From: CAYMLQ01 sp964390795
Lineage (GTDB): Bacteria > Verrucomicrobiota > Kiritimatiellia > RFP12 > UBA1067
Direction: 5' to 3'
DNA: 17,326 nt
Assembly: GCA_964390795.1 (NCBI GenBank)
Contig: CAYMLQ010000084.1
Location: 1-17,326, forward strand
The notes under the pieces are model-generated. The model worked only from the letters and a program-made list of their open reading frames with translations, ran no database searches and had not been told where the DNA came from. This document shows positions 6,806 through 13,432 of the stretch, piece by piece. Made by a program: the position numbers and the translations under genes. Numbering within the stretch: the stretch's first letter is position 1; every line of letters starts with the position of its first letter.

Positions 6806-6859
6806 CTGGAGCGGAACGCCTTCGCGTTCCGGCCGGCGCGGGAAGCCGCGCCGCTCCAG
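6806..6859. repeat. Double-hairpin palindromic element B
   Basis: A 54-bp element with the same plan as element A. An outer 7-bp stem (CTGGAGC, 6806-6812, with GCTCCAG, 6853-6859) encloses two perfect hairpins: GGAACGC-CTTC-GCGTTCC (6813-6830) and GGCGCGG-GAAG-CCGCGCC (6835-6852). Loops CTTC and GAAG are complementary. The two 27-nt halves match at 21 positions as one long inverted repeat, and the six differences form three compensated base-pair swaps within the local hairpins. It lies 22 nt beyond the stop of the GH13 gene and may help end its transcript. Confidence 0.75.
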
Positions 6860-6881
6860 GGCTGTCCTAGGCGCAGGGCGT

Positions 6882-9800
6882 TTACGGCTGTTTACCTGCG
6901 TCCAGTCTCGTCACCGTCACATCGTCGATCCACACGCGGCCCTTGTTGCCGTTCAGACCCGCTTCGACCGTCATTCCAGCCACGCTCGCAGGGACCGTCA
7001 GTTCCACCGACAACTCGCGCCAAGCGCTGTCGCCGAAGGGTAAGCTGGCCGCCGCATAGACGGTGCGCCCACCCGCAAAAACTCCCCACCTTAAACAGGC
7101 CGTCTTCCAGCCCGCGTCCGCTTTCTCGACCCCCGCGCCCTTCATCCGCGCGGTTAACCGCCAAACCGAACCCTCCGGGAACATCTGGTGCGGCAGCGCC
7201 TGCCGCACCAGCCGGTACTCCTTGCCGTCGCCATCCACAGCCGCACAGCGGTTCCCGCCCTCGCTCACCACCTCGGCTCCTGCCGACAGTTGCCATGCCG
7301 TGCGCAGAGCCTGACCGGTCTGCGGCAGCGCGCGCTGCGTCTGCAGCAGCACAAGACCCCCTCCGGACGTCTGCTCGAAGCCGCCGTCCCGCAACACCTC
7401 CGTGCGGCCGCCCTGCGCCAGCGGAAGTTCGTCCTTCGCCGCCGCGGCACACTCGCCGCACGCCACGCTGAACGACACGCCGTTCCACTGGCCAGCCCCG
7501 CTGTTGTCGGGCTTGCCGTCCATCCACGCCATGTGCAGGTCGCTCCCGTGCATGAAGACGTTCGCCGGCCTCACGCCGAACCACGACACGTCGCCCAGCC
7601 GCAGCGCCAGCCCGTCCGCGCCGCTCACGCGGATGTCGGTCGGCAGCCGCGCCGGGTCAGCCGCCTTGGCCGTCTGCGCGGTGCGCGCCTTGCCGTCGCC
7701 CCGTTCGCCTTTGAGGAGCTCGCCCGCTGCGTCGCTGAACGCCACGCGCTCCGCCCCCTCCACGGTCGTGAGCAGCGACAGGAAGGCGAACGCCGCCGGC
7801 GAGGGCGCGGCGGCGTTGAAGGCACACGTGCGCCGGAACGCGGGCCCGTCATCGAATGTGTACGCGCTGTAGAAGCGGATCGGGTGCGCCATCTTGTCGA
7901 AGCGGTAGAACCCGCGCAGCTCGCCGCTGAAGCTCAGCTGCACGCCGGCCGCGCAGCGCTCGATCCGCGCCGTGGCCTCCACGTCATTCGCCTGCGAACA
8001 GTCCTTGTCGCCCTCGAACCCCTTGTCGGTGTAGAGCTGCGAGCGCCGCAGCACGTGCCGCCAGCCCGCGCCTTCCCTGCGCCAGAGACCGGCCAGCACG
8101 CCGTTGCGGGCGACCTGCGCGCGGTAGTGCGCGTTCTCGAACGCCCAGCCTCCGCCCACCGCCGTCAGCCGCGCGTCGCCTGTGCCGGTCACCGGCTCCT
8201 CGCCGCGCTTGTCCGTCCGGATCGTGAAGGCCACCTCGTCCACGCCTGACGTCACGCCGCCCGCGCTGTCGCGCCAGGTGACCAGCACCTTCAGCCCGTG
8301 GTCATCGCCCACGCGGTCGAGCAGTTGCACGGAGGCGGGCAGTCGCGCCGGGTCGAAGCCGAACGACACACGCCGCCCGCCGACCTCGGCCCCGACCCGC
8401 GCGTGCGCCGCGTCCAACCCGAACGGGTGCAGCCGCGAGTCCCACAGCACCGCCGTGCCCTGCGGCAGTCGGTAGATCGAGCCGACCACGCCGTCGCACC
8501 CCGGATGCCGCACGCGGAACGGGCTCTCGAACGTCCCCTCCGCCGTGGTCGCGAACCAGCGTTCCGTAGTCGGCAGAGCGATCAGAAGCGCCGCGCCCTC
8601 CGGCGCATGGCCCGACCAGGACGCCCGCACTTCGGCACCCCCCGACGCCCGGGTGTAGCGGACCGCAAGTGTCCGCTCGCCGAACGTTTGCACCAGTTCG
8701 ACCTGAGCATCCGTGAACGACTGACTCGTCGCCCCCTTGCGCAGCGCTAAACCCTCCGGCAGCACGACATCCGTCCCTTCGATCACCAGGCGCTTTCCGA
8801 CCTGTAGGCGGGCCTCAAACGGGTTGGCCCCGCGATCTCCGGTGAGCAACGTGCAGCCCTCCAGCTCCAGCCGCTTCGGCTTGCCCTCGCCGCCGATCAC
8901 GCCTGTTCCTCCGCCACCCTCCAGACGGTTGACCCATCTGCTTATCACGGACGGTTTCGCCGGCGCCGCCGAGGGCGCTGCAGCCGGCGCGCCGACCGCG
9001 CGCGCCGGAGCCAACGCGTCCAACGGACGGCTGCCGAAGCGCAGCACCGTGTAGCCGAACGGCGCGAGCGCGACCTCCAGGCGGCCGTCGCGCGCCGCCA
9101 CCGTCTCGCCGGTCATCAGGTCGCGCGCCCACGCCGCCCCGCGCAGCGCCCCGGCGGGCGCGGTCACCGCGCCGCTGACCGGCCGCCCACTCAGGTTCAC
9201 GAGCACCACCGACGCATTCGCGGCGTTCGTGCGCAGGCAGGCGAACACGCCGTCGGGCGCCGTCACAGACAGGTAGTCCGCCGCGCCGTCGTTCAGCTCG
9301 GGCACCTGGCTGCGCACGTGGAAGATCCGGCGGTACGCGTCGTAGTGGCCGTCCTCCATCTCGTGGTAGACCATGGGAATTCCGTGGATCCAGGCGATCA
9401 GCGCCACCAGCGCCCGCTGCGCGTCCGCGCCGTACCAGAGACCCGAGCGCAGGCTGTCGTGGCTTTCCACATGGCGCATGCGCACCAGATCCGGGATCTC
9501 GGCGCACTGCTGCTCGTGCAGCCAGCGGCTCAGCCTCGGCACAAATTCCCCGGCGGGCAGCTTGCGGAAATCGTGCAGCACGTTGTAGCAGAGGTCGAAA
9601 TCGTAGGTCGAATCGCTCACCGCGCCGTGGATGCTCGCGCCGACCTCCGCCAGGTTCGCGCCGTCCGGGCGAACCGCCTTAACGGAAGCGCGCAGCGCCC
9701 GCTGCATGGCGAGCCCGCCCTGCGCCTGCGCGTGGCTGGCCCGCGCGTAGGGGATCGCGGGGTTCCAGTTGGGGATGTAGCTGCCGCCGCAGGCGTCGAT

Positions 9801-11093
9801 GCGGAAGCCGTCGAGGCCGTACTCGCGCGTGTAGAAGGAGACCACGTTGCTCATGTACCCGATCCACGTGGGCCAGTTGAAGTCGAAACACCAGTAGTGG
9901 AGCGTCGAGCCGTCCTCGTTCTGCGCGAGCCACTCGGGATGCTCCTTGGCGCGCGGGAACTCGTTGCAGCCGCCGTGCGGCACGCAGTCCTGCCACACGC
10001 GCATCCCCAGTTCGCGGGCCTTCGCGGTCAGGGACTTGTAGTCCTCGGGCGTGCCGAGCCCCTCCTGCAGCTTGTAGTAGTCGCGCGGCCAGTAGATCGA
10101 CTTGTCCTCCAGCGGCATCAGCCAGAGCGCGTTACAGCCGAGGCTGCGGATATGCGGCAGCAGCTCAGTCGCGGCCTTGAAGCCGCCGAGATCCTGGCAC
10201 TGCGAGCCGATCGTGCCGCCGGGGTGGAACGAATATAGGATCACCTGCTTCAGCCACTGGGGGCGGTCTGCGGGCGGCACCTGCTTGACGAGGCGGAACC
10301 ACTCACCCATGCGGCGCAATGCGGTCTCGGCGTCGTTGGGCTGCAGCCACAGCCAGGCGTCACCCACCTTCTGCGTCACGCCCTTGCGCATGTGCCCCAG
10401 CGTGTTGAACGACTGCGTGACCCGGATCTGCCCCGCGCCTTCGGTCGCACCCACACCGCCCCGGTCGGCGTACTCGACCAGCTCGTCGCTCACCCACACC
10501 GCCGACCAGCCGCGGCCGGTCTCGCCGATGACCGGATAGGGGCTGCGCCCGTTGCTGGTTCTGCGGTTCGCAACAAGCTCCTTGGCCGGCGTCCGGCGCG
10601 GCGGATAGACTGACGGATAGAAATAGCCCCCGCCTTCGACGAGCGGCAGCACGCCGCCCTGAAGCCAGAATGCCTTGATCTTGGTGTCCGCCGCGCCCTG
10701 CCACGTGATCTCGAACCAGCGCCGCAGCATGCGCTGTTCAGGAAAGAGTTGGACGCAGGCGCCGACCGACCAGTCACCGATCTTCATTCGACTCTTGATG
10801 GCGTCAGGAGCTAGGCGCTCTACACCGAGGCCTTGGATATTGGAGCCGTCGCCGGTGACCCACGCCTCGTCCTGTTTCAGGTCGAAAGCCTGTCGGGTGT
10901 CAGGTGCGTTAACTACGGTCTGGCCGTCGCACAGTACCTCGCCGGCCCAGCCGGTCTGCGCGTCGAGCCTCACGGCGAAGCGCCCCGTGCCGAACACCTT
11001 TCCCTGCGGCGTGTCGCGCAGCGGCACCTCCTGCGCCAGCGATGCAACGACGTATGCCGCAATCCCTCCTGCCAACGAAATGCGAACCCGCAT
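6882..11093 (-). CDS. Large secreted multidomain GH13-type alpha-glucan enzyme
   Basis: A 1403-residue exported protein (signal peptide about 1-21) with a glycoside hydrolase family 13 catalytic barrel at about 285-610. The family's four regions are visible: I, QDCVPHG (Asp369); II, GFRIDA with nucleophile Asp433; III, LAEVGAS with acid/base Glu483; IV, HVESHDS with transition-state stabiliser Asp546. The catalytic triad is therefore complete, though region I has Gly where many amylases have His. Residues 25-280 form a beta-rich N-terminal domain, 610-690 the C-terminal beta domain, and 691-714 an Ala/Pro linker. A long unassigned beta-rich part (715-1225) follows, then a terminal jelly-roll like a carbohydrate-binding module (about 1231-1398, LRDGGFEQ ... 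GRVWIDDVTV). Most GH13 enzymes are half this length. GGGGGAGG 5 nt upstream fixes the start. Alpha-glucan substrate is inferred from family only. Confidence 0.85.
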   Translation of the reverse strand: MRVRISLAGGIAAYVVASLAQEVPLRDTPQGKVFGTGRFAVRLDAQTGWAGEVLCDGQTVVNAPDTRQAFDLKQDEAWVTGDGSNIQGLGVERLAPDAIKSRMKIGDWSVGACVQLFPEQRMLRRWFEITWQGAADTKIKAFWLQGGVLPLVEGGGYFYPSVYPPRRTPAKELVANRRTSNGRSPYPVIGETGRGWSAVWVSDELVEYADRGGVGATEGAGQIRVTQSFNTLGHMRKGVTQKVGDAWLWLQPNDAETALRRMGEWFRLVKQVPPADRPQWLKQVILYSFHPGGTIGSQCQDLGGFKAATELLPHIRSLGCNALWLMPLEDKSIYWPRDYYKLQEGLGTPEDYKSLTAKARELGMRVWQDCVPHGGCNEFPRAKEHPEWLAQNEDGSTLHYWCFDFNWPTWIGYMSNVVSFYTREYGLDGFRIDACGGSYIPNWNPAIPYARASHAQAQGGLAMQRALRASVKAVRPDGANLAEVGASIHGAVSDSTYDFDLCYNVLHDFRKLPAGEFVPRLSRWLHEQQCAEIPDLVRMRHVESHDSLRSGLWYGADAQRALVALIAWIHGIPMVYHEMEDGHYDAYRRIFHVRSQVPELNDGAADYLSVTAPDGVFACLRTNAANASVVLVNLSGRPVSGAVTAPAGALRGAAWARDLMTGETVAARDGRLEVALAPFGYTVLRFGSRPLDALAPARAVGAPAAAPSAAPAKPSVISRWVNRLEGGGGTGVIGGEGKPKRLELEGCTLLTGDRGANPFEARLQVGKRLVIEGTDVVLPEGLALRKGATSQSFTDAQVELVQTFGERTLAVRYTRASGGAEVRASWSGHAPEGAALLIALPTTERWFATTAEGTFESPFRVRHPGCDGVVGSIYRLPQGTAVLWDSRLHPFGLDAAHARVGAEVGGRRVSFGFDPARLPASVQLLDRVGDDHGLKVLVTWRDSAGGVTSGVDEVAFTIRTDKRGEEPVTGTGDARLTAVGGGWAFENAHYRAQVARNGVLAGLWRREGAGWRHVLRRSQLYTDKGFEGDKDCSQANDVEATARIERCAAGVQLSFSGELRGFYRFDKMAHPIRFYSAYTFDDGPAFRRTCAFNAAAPSPAAFAFLSLLTTVEGAERVAFSDAAGELLKGERGDGKARTAQTAKAADPARLPTDIRVSGADGLALRLGDVSWFGVRPANVFMHGSDLHMAWMDGKPDNSGAGQWNGVSFSVACGECAAAAKDELPLAQGGRTEVLRDGGFEQTSGGGLVLLQTQRALPQTGQALRTAWQLSAGAEVVSEGGNRCAAVDGDGKEYRLVRQALPHQMFPEGSVWRLTARMKGAGVEKADAGWKTACLRWGVFAGGRTVYAAASLPFGDSAWRELSVELTVPASVAGMTVEAGLNGNKGRVWIDDVTVTRLDAGKQP

Positions 11094-11338
11094 GATGTCC
11101 TCCCCCTTTATTGAAGCAGCAGTCTACCCCTCTGCTCTCTGAGGGTCAAGAACACCAGCTATTCAAATTTTTGGCATCTCCGTTCATTCGCATCCGCGCC
11201 CGGGAGGTCGCGGGCCACCTTGCGCGGCGCGTCTTTCAGGGGTGGCGCGCGGCCTCCGGACGCGCACTGCGCATGATTTCGCGCCTGTTTGCGGACGGAA
11301 CCATCAAAATTAGAATGGCTGCTCTCAAAGCGGTTCGC
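11094..11338. other. Divergent intergenic region between GH13 and zinc-ribbon genes
   Basis: Together with the short leader to 11408 this is about 315 bases. The left part holds the minus-strand GH13 promoter (11121-11149) and the right end the plus-strand promoter (11339-11367). Between them (about 11185-11330) is a G+C-rich stretch with an open plus-strand frame of about 50 codons without start signals or a family I recognise. It could be a remnant. Confidence 0.4.
11121..11149 (-). promoter_or_regulatory. Sigma-70 promoter for the GH13 gene
   Basis: On the minus strand TTGACC (11149-11144, five of six) and TAGACT (11126-11121, four of six) are spaced by exactly 17 bp. The expected start point near 11114 leaves a leader of about 20 nt, enough for the GGGGGAGG ribosome site and the ATG at 11093. 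Confidence 0.6.
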
Positions 11339-11367
11339 TTGACAGATGATGCAAATATCAATATAAT
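11339..11367 (+). promoter_or_regulatory. Perfect-consensus sigma-70 promoter
   Basis: TTGACA (11339-11344) and TATAAT (11362-11367), both perfect, are spaced by exactly 17 bp. Transcription would begin near 11374, giving a 35-nt leader to the GTG start at 11409. An exact match of both hexamers with optimal spacing in G+C-rich DNA is unlikely by chance. Confidence 0.85.
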
Positions 11368-11408
11368 CATGAATTTTTGGCCATTAAGGCGAGTTGCGGG
11401 AGGCGCAC

Positions 11409-11729
11409 GTGACGGGACGGGAACACTTGGATCGGCGGGTATCGTGGATGGCGATTATCCTGGGGGGCAGCCTCATCCTTTGGGCAATCGCCTTTTACAG
11501 GTTTAAACCTGGCGGCGAGACCTTTGCCGTCATCGCCATTCCCTTGGCCGGCATCTCGGTCAGTGCGCTTTATCAAACGTTCATGATCCGTTGTCCGTGG
11601 TGCAGGAGAAATCTGGGACATTTGACGCGGACGCTGACCCATTTCATCCTGTTCCGCTTTCCGAAAGGCGCCCGCTTCTGCCCGTACTGCATGATCGATT
11701 TTCAGGACGATGTGAAAAAGCGGCCTTAG
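11409..11729 (+). CDS. Small membrane protein with C-terminal zinc ribbon
   Basis: A 106-residue protein of unknown function. Two hydrophobic segments (about 13-30, WMAIILGGSLILWAIAF, and 38-56, TFAVIAIPLAGISVSALY) are followed by a cytoplasmic zinc-ribbon with two knuckles, CPWC (62-65) and CPYC (91-94), 25 residues apart. The GTG start at 11409 is chosen because GGGAGG sits 5 nt upstream; a TTG at 11394 and an ATG at 11448 are in-frame alternatives, the last of which would shorten the first membrane segment. It has its own perfect-consensus promoter and no operon partner. A short hairpin (AGCGGC/GCCGCT, 11719-11734) spans the stop codon but lacks a T-run. Confidence 0.72.
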   Translation: MTGREHLDRRVSWMAIILGGSLILWAIAFYRFKPGGETFAVIAIPLAGISVSALYQTFMIRCPWCRRNLGHLTRTLTHFILFRFPKGARFCPYCMIDFQDDVKKRP

Positions 11730-11888
11730 CCGCTGAGCCCCCGAGCCGCCTGACGCCGACGTCAGCACGCCGACCCGCAGCGGAAACGGGTCGTCGTCTT
11801 TTCCCTCATTGTCTTTGTCCCGCATGCCCTGAAAGACAAACGCGAACTTGCCAGGATTCACCGTCATCGTCGCGACATGTTTTTCCCT

Positions 11889-12020
11889 CAGCAATTCTAA
11901 ATTTGACTTCTGAGCCACTGGAATGCAGGCTAAAGCCTGTACTACGAACGGTTTCTTACACGGAAAGAAACGTTTGTAGTGCAGCCTTCAGGCTGTCTCA
12001 AGCCAAATTTAGAATTGCTG
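11889..12020. mobile_element. MITE-like 132-bp inverted-repeat element
   Basis: The ends are perfect 17-bp terminal inverted repeats, CAGCAATTCTAAATTTG (11889-11905) and its complement (12004-12020). The symmetry continues inward almost to the centre (ACTAC-AACG-TTTCTT on both arms), with about 10 extra bases in the left arm. Each arm contains its own small hairpin: CAGGCTAAAGCCTG (11926-11939) and CAGCCTTCAGGCTG (11982-11995). Flanking heptamers TTTCCCT (11882-11888) and TTTCCCC (12021-12027) agree at six of seven positions, which could be a target-site duplication. It encodes nothing and is A+T-richer than its surroundings. A non-mobile palindromic repeat is the alternative. Confidence 0.65.
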
Positions 12021-12038
12021 TTTCCCCCGCGCCCGGAC

Positions 12039-12067
12039 TTCCCGCACGGCCCCAAATCCGGTATGAT
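12039..12067 (+). promoter_or_regulatory. Possible promoter for hydE-thiS-thiG
   Basis: TATGAT (12062-12067) matches the -10 consensus at five of six positions. A poor -35 (TTCCCG, 12039-12044, three of six) lies 17 bp upstream. The leader would be about 20 nt. It starts only 18 bp from the end of the inverted-repeat element. Confidence 0.35.
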
Positions 12068-12094
12068 AGCGGCTATTCAAAAGGATTTTCCGAG

Positions 12095-13141
12095 ATGAAC
12101 GTCACACAGGAACTGTTGAACCGGCTGCTAGCGGGCGAGACGCTCGCCGCCGCAGAGCTTGCCACACTCCTCAAAGCGCAGGGCAAGGCCTGCGAGCTGA
12201 TCTACACGACCGCCGACGGCGTGCGCGCCAAGTGTGTCGGCGACACGGTTCATCTGCGCGGCATCATCGAGTTCTCCAACATCTGCAAGAACAACTGCTG
12301 GTACTGCGGCATCCGCTGCGACAACGACAACGTCGAGCGCTATCGCATGACTGCGGACGAGATCGTCGAAACCGCCAAGAACGCCCAGCTCTGGGGCTGC
12401 GGCACCGTGGTCATGCAGTCCGGCGAGGACGCCTTCTTCACCGCCGACATCCTCTGCGACATCCTTCGCCGTGTTAAGACTGAGGTTGGTCTGGCTGTCA
12501 CCCTTTCCGTCGGCGTGCGCACGCGCGACGAACTCGCGCGGCTCAAGGAGGCGGGCTGCGACCGCTACCTGCTCCGCTTCGAGACCACCTCCAACGCGCT
12601 TTTCTCGGCCATCCACCCCGACGAGTCATTCGAGCACCGCGTCCAATGTCTCACCGACCTGCGCGAACTCGGCTATCAGGTCGGCAGCGGCTTCATGATC
12701 GGCCTGCCCGGCTCCACGCCCGAGATGATCGCGCACGACATCCAGTTCGCAACCCAGCTCCGCCTCGACATGATCGGCTGCGGCCCCTTCCTCTCGCACC
12801 CCGACACGCCGCTCGCCGAAAAGCCGCTGCTCGACGACCGCAGCGTCTACTACAAGACCATCGCCCTGCTGCGCCTGCTCAACCCGAACGCGCACATTCC
12901 GGCCACCACCGCGTTCGACGCCCTCGAGCCCGAAGGCCGCAACCTCGTGCTGCAGCGCGGGGCTAACGTCTTCATGCCGAACGTCACGCCCGGCAAGTAC
13001 CGCCGCATGTACCAGCTCTACCCGAACAAGCCGTGCGTGGACGAGGAGGGCAACGCCTGCGCCCTCTGCGTGCGCGGCCGCCTCGCCGCGCTCGGCCGCC
13101 CCGCCGGAACAGGCCCAGGACACTCGCTGAGAACCCCATGA
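12095..13141 (+). CDS. hydE: HydE-like radical SAM enzyme ([FeFe]-hydrogenase maturase type)
   Basis: A 348-residue radical SAM enzyme closest to HydE, which helps build the H-cluster of [FeFe]-hydrogenases. The radical SAM cluster motif is CKNNCWYC (Cys64, 68, 71), preceded by LRGIIEFSNI and followed by CGIRCDNDNVERYRM, the HydE signature. A second Cys set near the C-terminus, Cys314-x7-Cys322-x2-Cys325, has the spacing of the accessory iron-sulfur site known in HydE of Thermotoga. Length is also that of classical HydE. These features argue against BioB, ThiH and PylB. AGGA about 9 nt upstream supports the ATG. Its stop overlaps the start of thiS by ATGA, so the two are translationally coupled. 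No hydF, hydG or hydrogenase gene is in the window, so its role here may be tied to thiazole synthesis or simply unknown. Confidence 0.87.
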   Translation: MNVTQELLNRLLAGETLAAAELATLLKAQGKACELIYTTADGVRAKCVGDTVHLRGIIEFSNICKNNCWYCGIRCDNDNVERYRMTADEIVETAKNAQLWGCGTVVMQSGEDAFFTADILCDILRRVKTEVGLAVTLSVGVRTRDELARLKEAGCDRYLLRFETTSNALFSAIHPDESFEHRVQCLTDLRELGYQVGSGFMIGLPGSTPEMIAHDIQFATQLRLDMIGCGPFLSHPDTPLAEKPLLDDRSVYYKTIALLRLLNPNAHIPATTAFDALEPEGRNLVLQRGANVFMPNVTPGKYRRMYQLYPNKPCVDEEGNACALCVRGRLAALGRPAGTGPGHSLRTP

Positions 13142-13350
13142 CCGACGTTCCGGATATCACCGTCAACGGCACGGCGCGCCCGCTGGGCAGCGCCAAGACC
13201 CTCGCCCAACTGCTCGATGCCCTCGGCGTCAAAGCCGCGAAAATGGCCGTCGAGCGCAACGGCGAAATCGTGCCCCACACCGCTTTCGCATCAACCCCCG
13301 TCGCCGCCAACGACCGCATCGAAATCATCCAGTTCGTCGGCGGCGGCTGA
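13138..13350 (+). CDS. thiS: ThiS, sulfur-carrier protein for thiamine thiazole
   Basis: A 70-residue ubiquitin-like sulfur carrier. It starts ITVNGTARPL and ends IIQFVGGG, with the C-terminal Gly-Gly on which thiocarboxylate forms after adenylation by ThiF or a MoeB-like enzyme. LAQLLDALGV and MAVERNGEIVPHTAF are family features of the helix and the following strand. The ATG lies inside the hydE stop (ATGA), so translation depends on hydE. ThiS hands sulfur to ThiG, encoded 82 nt downstream. No activating enzyme is encoded nearby. Confidence 0.93.
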   Translation: MTDVPDITVNGTARPLGSAKTLAQLLDALGVKAAKMAVERNGEIVPHTAFASTPVAANDRIEIIQFVGGG

Positions 13351-13360
13351 CGGGCGGAAA

Positions 13361-13382
13361 GGGCGAACACACAGGTTCGCCC
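13361..13382. repeat. Perfect stem-loop between thiS and thiG
   Basis: GGGCGAAC (13361-13368) and GTTCGCCC (13375-13382) form a perfect 8-bp stem with a 6-nt loop. No T-run follows, so it is unlikely to be an efficient terminator. In the mRNA it could protect the hydE-thiS part, attenuate thiG, or be a dispersed repeat. Confidence 0.65.
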
Positions 13383-13387
13383 CTACG

Positions 13388-13422
13388 TAACTCCTAACTC
13401 CTAACTCCTAACTCCTAACTCC
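13388..13422 (+). repeat. Tandem repeat, five copies of TAACTCC
   Basis: Five exact 7-bp units in the short gap between thiS and thiG, ending 10 nt before the thiG ATG. Each unit contains CTCC, complementary to a Shine-Dalgarno core, instead of a purine-rich ribosome site. The array should be prone to replication slippage. Confidence 0.95.
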
Positions 13423-13432
13423 TCCTTTCCCT

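Larger units (their letters stand above)
11730..12094. other. Intergenic region upstream of hydE
   Basis: 365 bases. The left part (11735-11888) has an open minus-strand frame with a protein-like start (TVNPGKFAFVFQGMRDKDNE) that I do not recognise; it may be a remnant, since beyond about 50 codons it only mirrors the zinc-ribbon gene. The middle is the 132-bp inverted-repeat element (11889-12020). The right part carries a possible promoter for hydE. Confidence 0.45.

Noticed and set aside
13126..13138. GCTGAGA followed by ACCCC, resembling part of a TPP riboswitch before thiS-thiG
   Set aside because: It lies inside the end of the hydE reading frame, and the second conserved TPP half (CCTGATCTGG-type) and the closing stem are absent.
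12095..13141. Radical SAM gene read as thiH or bioB because of its thiamine-operon position
   Set aside because: The IEFSNIC-NNCWYCGIR and ERYRM signatures and the C-terminal Cys-x7-Cys-x2-Cys set fit HydE and not ThiH or BioB.
13388..13422. Tandem repeat considered as a small CRISPR array
   Set aside because: Units of 7 bp are contiguous, with no spacers, and no cas gene is nearby.
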